Made by a program: the position numbers and the translations under genes. A stretch of DNA of 64,000 bases from Topomyia yanbarensis. Its lineage: Eukaryota; Arthropoda; Insecta; Diptera; Culicidae. The DNA lies in assembly GCF_030247195.1 (NCBI RefSeq), contig NC_080671.1, positions 8,509,343 to 8,573,342 on the forward strand, given 5' to 3'. The notes beneath the pieces are model-generated. The model saw only the letters and a list, made by a program, of their open reading frames with translations, made no database searches and had not been told where the DNA came from. Of the stretch, positions 31,958 to 43,013 are shown in pieces (position 1 is the first letter of the stretch; each line of letters starts with the position of its first letter).

Positions 31958-34886
31958 CACAGTGGTCCGAATTCACAATTTAGGAAGACAAAAATGTTTG
32001 TGGCTAAACCTTATGTTTTAGAGCTATGATGTCTTCAGGACAAATAATCAGTATTGATTAGGCCATCTCCAGATGTAGATGATATTAGGGTGGCTCTTAT
32101 TGTTAGGGTGCTTCAAAAATTATTTTCTGATTGTGAGGATATAGAATATTGCAGTCTTCAGCAACATTGTAGAGGAACTTACACCAAGCAACTTTGCCGA
32201 AGACGTCATAGTTGTATCTCCAAAGGTTTTTATTTTATAGCTATTTTAATTGAGCAACTTAGGGTGTTCCTAACATAAACAGTTTTTTTGCTCTAACTTT
32301 TTAATTTTTTATTTCTCATAAACGGTGTCTTGAGACAACTTGTAAAGCTTATGGAGACAAATTTTTTCATAAAAGAAGAATTCAGATATCACTTTCAGAA
32401 CCGAAGTTATGAGTAATATTGTATAAAAAATAAGTCCTTTTAAAATATTTATATCTAAAATTGGGGCAAACAAAAATAATTTCTTCTTCTTGCATTTCAA
32501 AGAGCATACTTTCAGGCATGTTTAGAAAAAAAATTGCGAAGGTGATATTTCTGATAAAAATTTAAATGAAGTTTGAAGATTGTGATTTTACTACTGAAAA
32601 ATGCCTCATGTAGAGTCAAAATTTCTCGAATGGGTCACCCAAATTAGGTGATATCGCAATTTCGATGGAAGATCCATTTTTTGGTAGTATATGGCATTGC
32701 AAAAACAAATCCAGATGGGTTCCGCGAAAAAAATGTTTTTTTTCGTAATTTTTTTTAAGCTGCGTACAAGGTAATCGATTTCCAAATACGCTATGCTCGT
32801 CCCCACATTTAATTTAGAATAATGTAAATGTCGGACCATCTTTTTTCTCGACGGCATGTTGTTAAAAATGTTAAAAAGATTTATTCCATGTTTTTATAGA
32901 CAATTGTTTAAAAAATCTACAAAAATTCGGATTGGAAAAAATTACGAACAATCTGTGACAATTTTTTCTGCTGATTAGTTCGTTAAAATTTAATTAGGTC
33001 GCCCGTAGTAACATTTTAAAAATAAGCGGGCTAAAAACTTCAAATGTCAATATTTTCACAGACTAACACTCATAAAACTGGAAAACAATTCTTCGCCCGC
33101 TTTAACGGTCATTTTTAGTTCGGACTGTGGTCGCATTTGAGATTATGGCACCACTTATATATCGTCGATGTTGTGCTATCTTATAACAAACGCCATTTAG
33201 GGGTAAACTTAGTTAGATATGCCATATAACTTGTCTAAAAAATCTCTACAAAGTCGCGTTTTCAGAATGTTAACATTCTGCTTGGTTACTGAGATATAGT
33301 GAGAAACGTGCTGAGAAATTTTTAAATTTTTGCTTCAAATGACTGTTTCTGTGCATTGGCTCTAGTTATCTTGATGTATAAGATATTTTTATGTGTAAAA
33401 CTATCTGAGAAACACAATGGCATAATCATTTTTGAAACAAAAATGCACAATTTCTGAGAAAAATGCAGTTGAAGTTTTACACCGAAAATGTAGCACTGTA
33501 ACTAAAAATAAGTATTTATTTTAGATTCCCTGGCCCATTTCCTTCAAAATGTACCTCATCGATTGTTTATAGACCAAATATAGTCAAAGATATGAATAAA
33601 GGTTAATAAATTAATGATTTTTTTCTATGGAAAATTTTCCATGCACAATTATGACACGCCATACAAATTTTGTTATCAATACACACCTATGACAAGTGTG
33701 AGTGCGACTTTTGTTTACATTTATAGTAAAAACAACATAGTCAACCGGTCTTCGTAATATTTGAGATGTTAATGCAGAGTAGATAGATGCATCAATTGTC
33801 TTCTTTGAATTGTTTTCACCATTTATAAGTTTCAATATATTCAATCTCAAACATTAAAAATCATTTTTCTCGAAATGTGCTAAATGGCTCTTGTCATAAG
33901 ATAGGACAACAGCGACGATATGCGCAAGTATACGGGGGATAGACCACTAGTGAAAAATTGTGCCTGAGTCTGAGGGATAACCCTTTTGTAAATTAATGGT
34001 TGGGACCGTGTATAAAAGGTGGAGCTAGTGTTCTAGTAAAATTCGCGGATCGATATTTTTTTAACGAATTTCCTCAAAGTGTTATGTCTGTTAACCTATG
34101 ATATTACGGTAAAAATAAATTTTTTTAGGTGCCTATCTTAATTTGGTTTTTCAATGCCACATACTACCAAAAAATTGGATCTTCCATCGAAAATGTGACA
34201 ATTTGGGTGGCCCATTCGACAAATTTTGACTCTATATGAGGAATTTTCTGTAGTAAAATCACAATTTTCAAACTCCATTTAAATTTTTTTCCGAAATATC
34301 TCCTTCGCAATTTTTTTTCTAAACATGCCTGAAAGTATGCTCTTTGAAATGCAAGAAGAAGAAATTATTTTTGTTTGCCCCAATTTTAGATATAAATATT
34401 TTAAAAGGACTTATTTTTTATACAATATTACTCATAACTTCGGTTCTGAAAGTGATATCTGAATTCTTCTTTTATGAAAAAATTTGTCTCCATAAGCTTT
34501 ACAAGTTATCTGAAGACACCGTTTATGAGAAATAAAAAATTAAAAAGTTAGAGCAAAAAAACTGTTTATGTTAGGAACACCCTAAGTTGCTCAATTAAAA
34601 TAGCTATAAAATAAAAACCTTTGGAGATACAACTATGACGTCTTCGGCAAAGTTGCTTGGTGTAAGTTCCTCTACAATGTTGCTGAAGACTGCAATATTC
34701 TATATCCTCACAATCAGAAAATAATTTTTGAAGCACCCTAACAATAAGAGCCACCCTAATACCATCTACATCTGGAGATGGCCTAATCAATACTGATTAT
34801 TTGTCCTGAAGACATCATAGCTCTAAAACATAAGGTTTAGCCACAAACATTTCTGTCTTCCTAAATTGTAAATTCGGACCACTGTG
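31958..34886. mobile_element. 2.9-kb foldback element with CACAGTG ends (Transib-like?)
   Basis: The ends are CACAGTGGTCCGAATT and AATTCGGACCACTGTG, flanked by the 5-bp direct repeat CATTG (31953-31957 and 34887-34891). The outer arms of about 740 bp (to about 32700 and from about 34140) are nearly identical; I see two mismatches in the first 62 bases. Weaker inversion continues inward (for example 33160-33200 against 33890-33930). A 5-bp TSD and a CACAGTG-type end are features of Transib elements, whose ends resemble the V(D)J recombination heptamer; this assignment is inference. No transposase is recognised. Paired open frames on the two arms are mirror images. It interrupts an I/Jockey-like LINE. 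Confidence 0.8.
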
Positions 34887-34891
34887 CATTG

Positions 34892-35486
34892 GAGACTTGC
34901 GTATGCCCAAATCTGAACTGCAACAGTACTCGTTGTTCGCTTCTATCGGTTCGATTTGTCCAGCGATCTAGCGAACCTTTGATGCACCGGAGGTGTCCGG
35001 TATTACCGCGCCAATAACACACGAACCTTTCAGCTATCCTCAACATCAACTTGTCTAAAATGTCTGCGGCAGAGACAAGTCTGGTGAGATTTCGGCGGGT
35101 GCGTCTCCATCTTGCCGTCGATGCTACAGTATCCGGGGACCCAGCAACTTGTGAGTGGTTCATACTGGGCCTCGATAGCCTAGATGAAGGGGTGGCGGGA
35201 TTTCCCCGATTCAAGGGCGGAGATGACTGCCAGAGTATCCGACGGATGCAGCTACCGGTTTCTGAACCTTGGTAAGTACGATAGCTGACGCCTCGGCTGA
35301 AAAAACTGAGCTTGGCGCCGGTTGAAGTAGGGAATGCCCTATTCCACTTACTCCTATTCCAACCTGATTGCTATAGTTGGTGGCCATCAGTCGGTTGTAT
35401 TTGGCTGGCTTCACTACCAGCAGCGCCGGCTCTTCTGCAGACAGATTTGTGGCCGGTTGGGTTCACGGGCGTGGCAGGTATATTAT
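34892..35486 (-). pseudogene. I/Jockey-like LINE RNase H region
   Basis: The minus strand reads GIGVSGIG and VFSAEASAIVL near 35330-35390 (start of RNase H), then blocks resembling the post-RNase H region: YWRGNTGHLRCIKGS, DRSEQRVLLQFRFGHT (34900-35070). It belongs with the RT at 35856-36490 and the tail at 31740-31957. Two insertions split the three pieces. Frame changes are frequent. Confidence 0.75.
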
Positions 35487-35855
35487 ACTTCCTGAATATA
35501 AATCATATTAACATGATTTAATCTGTTCCACAATATTCCGCCCCGTCACTCGGTCAGTTGCTGCTTGTCTCCAACCTCTCAGATGTCCAATACTCGCTCC
35601 ACTTGGTCCAGTCACCGGGAACGCTACGCTCCTCTCCGTCTTGTACCTACCGGGTTGGAGGTGAAAACCAACTTGGTGGGGTTGTTGTACGGCATCCTTA
35701 CATGCCCCGCCCACCGGATCCTTCCAGCTTGAGCTACTTACCGGATACTTGGCACACCATAGAGTCGCGCAAGTTTGTGGTTCATCCTTCTCCTCCACAC
35801 GCCATCCTCCTGCACACTACCGAAGATCGTTCTCAGCACTATTCTTTTTATCCTG
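35487..35855 (-). mobile_element. 5'-truncated LINE 3' fragment inserted in another LINE
   Basis: The minus strand reads LRTIFGSVQEDGVWRRRMN, then [24 protein letters not shown] and RGWRQAATDRV, followed by the 3' terminal phrase CATATTAACATG. The [11 protein letters not shown] part and the 3' terminus match the LINE at 6695-7913, so this is a second copy of that family. It separates the RT from the RNase H of the surrounding I/Jockey-like LINE. Confidence 0.75.
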
Positions 35856-36490
35856 CTGTGGACTAGCGCCTGGCTAATGTTCAATGCAGTGGGACGATTG
35901 CAGCGCTTGTGCCGGGAGCTGATTGTTTTAATTAGTCGCATCCGGTTCCGGCAGTCGGTTTTAATCCGTCGGAAGTGTGGCACGAAAGTGAGCCGACGGC
36001 TTACGGTTAACTCCACGATTTTCGGTTTCTTATGGTAGCGAACGACCGCTCCGTCCAAGAGAATCGGCCTCCCCGTTGCAGTGTGGGTTGTGTTGCAGCA
36101 GTGTTAGCGGGTGCCATGTTAAAACCGATCGATACCACTAATCTGTTCATCGTGCTTACAGCGGCTTCAAGTTTACGACTGGTTCGTCCGATGTTCCTTC
36201 CTATAGCGACTGACACGATGTCATTGGCATACACGAAAACATATGTCCCCGCTGGTAGGCTGGCGAACAAAAAGTTAATGACCACCAGGAACAGTGTAAC
36301 GGCAAGAACGTATCCCTGGGGGGACCCCGTTGTCCTCCGCAAAGGTCTCGGCTTGGGCACCCCCAATTTCTTCGCGGGATGTACGATCGGACAGGTAGTA
36401 GCTCAAGAAGCGGCAACGAATTATTGTGAACCTTGAATAAGGAAGAAACGTGGACAACCGTGGTGGGGTTTGATAAATCGTTGCGAGTAA
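35856..36490 (-). pseudogene. I/Jockey-like LINE reverse transcriptase
   Basis: The minus strand reads FLSYYLSDRTSREEIGGAQ, LAVTLFLVVINFLFASLP, VYANDIV and ALVHSRI, typical of the RT palm and thumb of I/Jockey-type LINEs. The catalytic YADD box reads YAND (near 36217-36233), so one metal-binding Asp is lost. Frameshifts occur near 36340 and 36030. The N-terminal half of the RT is absent upstream of 36490. Confidence 0.85.
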
Positions 36491-37837
36491 CTTTGCTAAG
36501 AGAGTTAAAGTCACTCCTTTGGTTCCTGGCCTGGGATGAGATAGAGGTATTTAGCCCTGTCCTGACTAGGCAGGTTATAGCGTCCTTTACTCGCTCTCTG
36601 AAATATATACCCTCTTACCCTATCAATAAAACAAAATATCAGTGCAGAAGAAAAGGTTGACGTTCGGGACACACAAACTTTAACGGTTTACGCGTTTTCT
36701 GGCTGAGGAGCTGTTTGAGGCGGCAATGACAATTCAAAGCAGAAAGACGAAAGGGAAATTGAAACTTCACAAAATCATAATAATTGACAAATAAACAATA
36801 AAAATACACTTATCTCCAGCAAGTTTGTGTCGATCGATGTCGCTCGCACGATGCACCTGGTCGTAGGCAACATAAGAGTTCGATATTTGTTCGCGAGACT
36901 TCTAATAATGCTGCAAGAGCCGAGAACGTCAATCGCTCCACGCGAGGCAATTGGCTAACGGTGAATTGTTGAGACTGCTTCCGATGGTAGCTCTCCGGCA
37001 CAATTCTGTTCACCATTCACTTAAAAAATTATACCGAATGAATATCGAATATTTTTATGGGAAAAATGACAAGAGCGAAACTCTCCTGTCTTTTCTAGTC
37101 AAGGCCTACTACTCCTTTTCCAAATTTGCCACAGCGCCAGTGCTGCGGAATTTCAAAATCATTTACCTATTTCTGCTTGTCTTTACCGAAACCGACATTC
37201 AGATTCACCGCCTCCCTCATTCATTTACTTTGAGACTGACTGAAATTTCATGCAGAATCGAATGCTTGAGTGCAGAGGAAATATAAATTCCTTCACCAAC
37301 CAAAGCATTCATTTGTTATTATGTGGAGCGTTTGAAGGCAGAAGTTGGAATATTCTACATTTTCGACCATAATTGAACTGCGTAATCTCTATCTGGTGCA
37401 GTTTTGCTCAATAGGTAGAATAGAAACAAAATTCAGTTTGCTTCTGAAACCAAACATGTCCGAACCTGAATGCGCTGTGTCGGGAGAACGAATGACGAGG
37501 GAAACGAATCAAAAATTTCATTCATCGAGGCGGGCATGAATTGAATTTTGTTTTCTTTCAAGTTCACGCAGCGATGTCAATTTTTTCAAGCTCTATGACA
37601 GCGCACAGTGGGAAAAAATTGACCCAAAAAGCGGGAAAGGTGTTTTTAATGTTAAAAGGTCTGAAAAATTAGTATTTAGAACGACCGCATGGTACGCTAT
37701 CCTGCCCGTTTTGCCCCAATTACCCCTTTCGTTTGAGTTGATGTTCAAGATTGAATACGGCTGACAAAAATTAGTATTTCTTATGTAAAAGAGCCCAGAG
37801 AATCTATTGAAGATAATTAGATTAATCTCACGAAATG
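36491..37837. other. intergenic DNA, no recognised gene
   Basis: I see no conserved protein or clear transposon ends. Open frames at 36810-37539 show no domain. Confidence 0.4.
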
Positions 37838-38660
37838 CCCAAGCAACCATAAGCGTTAAGCCATTGCACTATATTGGCTATACATTTGCACTAAAGTTGC
37901 AATGAAACTCCATTACAGCATTAACAACGCAATAAAGCTCTATATTAGCATCAATAATGCATAACTGCACAGCCGACAAATAGCATTATAGCTTGCTCTA
38001 TACGAGTATATAAAGCTGATATAACGCGTACATGCTTCAAGGATCTTTAAAGCATGTAAGCTTTACAAGTGCATTTAATGCCATTATATAGCAAATAAAA
38101 AGCTGATATAATGCTATTGTAATGCTGTGGGTTTATTTGTTCTATAACTCTTCTTGAAGATTATATTCGGCATATTTCATTTCAATTGAACATATGCAAT
38201 ATAGTCTAGGAAGCAAACGTAGCGCACTTACCGTGAAGGACGAGGCAAGGTTCGAGACTTACTAAAGGTAATTTTCGTAAACATTCATATCATGTGAGAA
38301 CGAAAACCCATTAAGGATATTCATTGCAATGCATTAGAACAGAGTCAATTACAGTTTTAAACGGAATATTTTATTTTAAAATTTTTCCTTTTTGCTCATC
38401 ATACCGAAAGGAAACATAAGAAATGATTTTAAAACAATGGCTTTCAAATTTGACATTTGTACGCTTTTGATATATAATGGCATTAGTACTGCAGAAACGA
38501 GCTGTCAATCTCTGCACAGTAATAGCACTATATTTCGCCTTTTCTAGCATAATATCAGCATTATATAAGTATTTAGGGTTTCACGGCTTTTTAGGGCAGC
38601 TTTATATGTGGATCTAAAGTAGATATTAGGTTACGTTATAATGCTTATTGGTTACTTGGG
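37838..38660. mobile_element. 823-bp MITE with CCCAAGCAACC ends
   Basis: The left end is CCCAAGCAACCATAAGCG; the right end (rc) is CCCAAGTAACCAATAAGC. Both subterminal regions are full of 'aatgc', 'agcttta' and 'gctata' words, which is a compositional signature unlike the flanks. It is non-coding. I could not fix the TSD. Confidence 0.7.
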
Positions 38661-38680
38661 TGTATGCACCCATTAAGCCT

Positions 38681-39772
38681 TTTTGCCTTTCTCATATAAA
38701 GAAAGGCTATGCAATCACTGCAAAAATCGACTTTTTAACCGAGGCCGAGTTTCATACACCATTCGATTCAGTTCGTCGAGATCGGCAAATGTCTGTGTGT
38801 GTATGTATGTATGTGTGTGTGTGAAAGGTATAACGCTCCCATAAGCTGCTATTGAATTTTTAGTTGATCCGACTTCCGGTTCCGGAGTTACGAGTTGAAG
38901 AGTGCGGTCACACAGCAAATTCCCATATAAACTGGTACCACCATGATGTTCAAATGATGTAAAACATATTAAAATAGATGTAACATTACTCTAGTTTGCG
39001 GGTCTGGATCACTAATGATCAATTAAAGCAGCTTTGACCACATTGGCCACCTATGACGGTTCATGACGCCCCCGGGGAACCCGCCAAGTTCCAAAGCTAA
39101 TATCACACCCATTCCCCAACGAATTCTCTACCGATTTTTACAAACTTGATTTCAAATGAAAGATACAGTAATACCATTGACTGCTGCTGAATTTCATTCG
39201 GTTCTGACTTTTGCTTCCGGAGTTACAGGGGTATTAGTAAGGATACACTGGAATTTCCCATATAAATCGGTACAATCGTAATACCTCAGAGGCTAAAAAC
39301 TAGTGAAATGGTCTCCAAATTACTTCTAATCGCAGATCTAGATAACTGATTGCCAATCAAACATTCTTTGACTATATTGTCCACTATCGACGATTCCAGA
39401 ATTCCGGACATATTCCACAATTAAAGTCACATCGGTTCTTCGGTGATGACTGAACCGATTTTCTCAAACCAAGTCTCAAATGGAAGGCAAAATATGCAGT
39501 TGAGCATTGTGTCGTCGCCCCTCCCCCCGGCCTTGCCCTTACACCTCCATCCTTCATCACTCCCCTCCCCTTGGACCACCCTCACGCCCGCATTTCCTTC
39601 ATCCACCCCGTATACCGAAATAAGATGAAGGATTTCTGACGCATCCTCCACTCCCACTCTACTAACCACCCATTCCCTCCACTTTCAAACCCATTCCACC
39701 AACATTTCAAAATATAATCACATGAAGATAACATTGAACTCATACTGATTAAGCTAATTAAATATTATTCTT
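38681..39772. repeat. 'ctttctcat' repeat family, copy 1a
   Basis: The repeat begins TTTTGCCTTTCTCATATA, followed by 'gaaaggctatgcaatcac', a GT/GTAT microsatellite at 38793-38822, then tandem phrases 'gaaccgatttt.acaaact', 'tcaaatgaaaggt' and 'cgacttccggttccggagttac'. A pyrimidine-rich block lies at 39515-39600. The next family start at 39773 follows directly. Confidence 0.75.
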
Positions 39773-40725
39773 TTACCTTTCTCATATAGAAAGGTTATGC
39801 AATTGCTCCAAAGGGCCGAGTCTCATATAACATTCGACTTAGTTCGCCGAGATCGCAAAATATCTGTGTGTATGTATGTGTGTATGTATGTATGTATGTA
39901 TGTGTGTGTATGTGCGGATTTGTTAACAAAATGTCCACATTGATTTCTCGGGGATGGCTGAACCGATTTTTACAAACTAAGATTCAAATGAAAGGTATAC
40001 TATTCCCATAGGTTGCTATTGAATTTCATTTTCAACCGACATCTTGTTCCGGATTACGAGTTGAAGAGTAATGTTGCAAAACAAAATTTGTTGATTTGTC
40101 CACATCGGTTTCTCGGAATTTTCTGAACCGATTTTGACAAACTTGATTTTAAATGAAAGGTCCATCAGCTGCTGTTGAATTTTGTGTGGATGCGAGTTCT
40201 GGTTCCTGAATTACAGGGTGATACGTACGATCACGCAGCAAATCCCGATTATAACGAATTCTGCGATGAATGCAAAAAGGTGAAAATTTTTCCAAAATGT
40301 AAACACAACTGTTGAATTTGTAGATCTAGGTCACCAACAGTCATTCAAAGTCTCTTTGGCTACACTGGCCGCCATCGACGGATCCGGAAGCATCCAAATT
40401 CAGAATAACGGTTATATTGGTTTCTCGAAAATGGCTAGACCGATTTGATCAACTTAGTCTCAAATGAAAGGTGTTGCGTTCCCGGAAACTGATATTAAAT
40501 TCCATCTCCATCCGACTTCCGGCTCCGGAGTTACGGGTTGTGGAGTGCGATCACATAGAAAACTCCGATTCAAACCGACACCGCGATGAATGCTTACTTA
40601 CCAAGTGTAATAAGAAGGAAATACATTTCCATAATGTTATATTGTACGAACCAGCTATTAAATCATAGTTTGGAGAAATGAGAAAGGCACAATTGCACCT
40701 CTAGGTGGATTAAAACAGGTTTTTT
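39773..40725. repeat. 'ctttctcat' repeat family, copy 1b
   Basis: The start CCTTTCTCATATAGAAAGG is near 39776, the microsatellite at 39863-39914, and the family end 'gagaaatgagaaaggcacaa' to 'ggtggattaaaacaggttttt' at 40674-40725. The end is an inverted match to the start, so the family has short inverted termini. The open frame at 40471-40668 is a by-product. Confidence 0.75.
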
Positions 40726-40728
40726 AAT

Positions 40729-40808
40729 ATTTCAAAGGTTTTCCTTCATTTAATTTCACTGTGATTTCATAATTAAATGGAATTAAATGGAAGAAAACCT
40801 TTGAAATG
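40729..40808. repeat. palindrome with about 30-bp arms
   Basis: ATTTCAAAGGTTTTCCTTC and its inverse at 40790-40808 form a stem around a short AT-rich centre. Confidence 0.7.
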
Positions 40809-40899
40809 TTACGTACATTCCACTAAGACCTTCGTTCGTGTATACTTTTTTATTGTTTCTTCCGTTTAATTCCACTATTTTTCAAATATTAATATTGCA

Positions 40900-41194
40900 C
40901 TGTACACACCAAATCGAACAGCACAATTTGAAAGTGTGATGAATCAAAAGTGTGATCAAAAGTGCAACTCCTCCCAGTCAAAAAGGGCAAGTTGCTGGCT
41001 AACGGGGGGCTATGTGCCAACTCAGATGCGCTAATTGCCCTTCAATTTGCCAGCAAATTGTTGACAATTAGGGGGCTATTTCAAATGCAACATTTGGGCG
41101 ATTTGCCGCCGTCATTTTTTTGCCGTTCTACCCGCCCTTAAATCGCCCCCAAATCGCCCAGGGAACGCGTCATTTAATCGCTCTTAATTGCCTA
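40900..41194. other. short repeats of 'gggcga/tcgccc' type, no gene
   Basis: Words such as AAATCGCCC, TTGCCCTT and GGGGGCTA recur on both strands, suggesting the remains of a short repeat. No coding sequence is seen. Confidence 0.35.
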
Positions 41195-41569
41195 CCCAAC
41201 AAACATTTCGTGGTTTTATAAACGTTTTCACATTTGCTTTATTCAGCTCTAGCTGAACATGGGTAGTATAGGTGTAATCATATATCGTTTATTCCACCCT
41301 TAAGCATCTGGATTTGGAGAATTTATTCAGCTTGTCTGATTAAGACACATTAAAGAACAATTCTTCAGCATGTATACAGCCTGAAGATAACCATAGTTCA
41401 GCTTTATCAATAAACCTTTCCGTTACTGCTTTTCAGCTGAGAGAATTATCATAGGAAAATATTAAAAAAGATATTTAATTTCAAGTTACACACGCCATCA
41501 ATCTCTTTGGAAGCTATCTCTTTTTATTAATGTTACGTTACAGTTAGAGAAAAATTGCATTACCTTGTT

Positions 41570-41645
41570 GGATATCATATCACGTACCTGGATTCGAACC
41601 CGCAACCTGTTGAATACAAAGCACCTACCTTACTGTCTGCACCAA
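41570..41645 (-). other. tRNA-like segment 1
   Basis: On the minus strand the phrase GGTTCGAATCC (a Pol III B box) follows GTTGCG and is preceded at tRNA-like spacing by a D-arm-like stretch with AGTAAGGTAGGTGC. The acceptor and T stems do not pair well, so it is a degenerate tRNA-derived sequence rather than a working tRNA gene. Confidence 0.45.
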
Positions 41646-41742
41646 TATTGTATACATCGAATGCTTAAGATTTCACCGATATACCGAAAAGTCTAGGCTG
41701 CTGAATAGAGTCTGTACAAAGGCTTCAGTAGCCTTTCATAGA

Positions 41743-41790
41743 TTTGAGTGAACCTAGTTGGCTTGGGTTCGAATCCCAACCTACGATAAT
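41743..41790 (+). other. tRNA-like segment 2 (T arm)
   Basis: TTGGG-TTCGAAT-CCCAA gives a perfect T stem and loop with a B box, followed by a T-run (41792-41799) like a Pol III terminator. The anticodon part upstream is not convincing. Confidence 0.45.
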
Positions 41791-42496
41791 TTTTTTTATT
41801 TGATAATTTTTAGAACATTTGGGAATTTTAAATTAGACAATTTACTGGTTTCGAAAATTGATGATTGTAGACGTTTTTGTATTCAACATGAGGACTTACG
41901 GTTGTCTCAAAACATTTAGATTAGTAAAAATGGGTGTCATATAAAAGAAGTGGTAATTGAATGATGGATTGAAGCCATTTTTAATTCTAAGGTGGCTATC
42001 TTCTCGATTTATTTACCACTCCCTGCCAAAAAAAAATTTCTTTTCAATGTCATTTTTTTTGGTCAGCGGAAGTCGCTGTTCGAATTCAATAGTTTATATA
42101 TTTCTATCAATTATTTTTTTTATTGGAATGAAAATACGTTTAAACTCATTGTACCTTTGTCTGCAAGTCGATAAATAAAAAAATCCATGGTAACAATGCT
42201 AGTGTCAAAAATTTACAGCAACGTTCGAACAAATAGTTTCTCTTGTGATCCACATAAGAATATTCATGTTTTACAAGTAAACAGACCATTTCGATTAAAA
42301 AGTAAATTTACATACACAAGGGCGCGTGTGATTTGGTAAGCTTGTACATTGAAAAATTAATTTATTACTCGGCTGTGCGGAGATTTAGCTGAGTTCAATT
42401 AAGTGTGTATGTATATGTAAGGCATTTTGAAATGATTTTTTTAGGTTTGCTGATGCATCGAACCAACTTGATAACTTCTTTTTGTTAGCAATGACA

Positions 42497-42995
42497 TTTT
42501 TGCCTTTCTCATATAGAAAGGTTATGCAATCACTCTGAAAAACGTCAAGCTAATCCCGGCCCGGAGGGCCGAGTGTCATATCCCATTCGACTCAGTTCGT
42601 CGAGATCGGAAAAAGTCTGTATGTGTGTGTATGTGTGTATGTATGTGTGTGTATGTGTGTGTGTGTATGTGTGTGTATGTATGTGCGTATGTGTCAAATA
42701 ATGTCACTCATTTTTCTCAGAGATGGCTGGACCGATTTGCCCAAACTTAGTCTCAAATGAAAGGTGCAACCTTCCCATCGGCTGCTATTGAATTTTGGAT
42801 CGATCGGAATTCTGGTTCCGGAATTACGGGTTTCAGAGTGCGGCCACACAGAAATTTCTCATAAAAACTATAGGAAAAATTAAAAATAGAATTTTTATTT
42901 TTGATGCTAAATGTATTCAAGGTGCATAAAACGTCGAGATTTGATGCAAACACGAAAAAAAATTTGACGAAGATTCACTTTTTTGGATTTTGCAC
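42497..42995. repeat. 'ctttctcat' repeat family, copy 2 (truncated)
   Basis: The start TTTTTGCCTTTCTCATATAG is at 42497-42516, a GT-rich microsatellite at 42617-42694, and the phrases 'ctcaaatgaaaggtgcaacc' and 'ggttccggaattacgggtt' follow. The copy breaks off where another family start begins at 42996. Confidence 0.7.
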
Positions 42996-43013
42996 ATTTT
43001 TGCCTTTCTCATA

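Noticed and set aside
32054..34790. Open frames duplicated at 32054-32278 and 34566-34790 as paired genes
   Set aside because: They are mirror images produced by the inverted arms of the foldback element.
38793..39914. GT/GTAT microsatellites as separate features
   Set aside because: They are internal parts of the 'ctttctcat' repeat family at a constant position, so they are described there.
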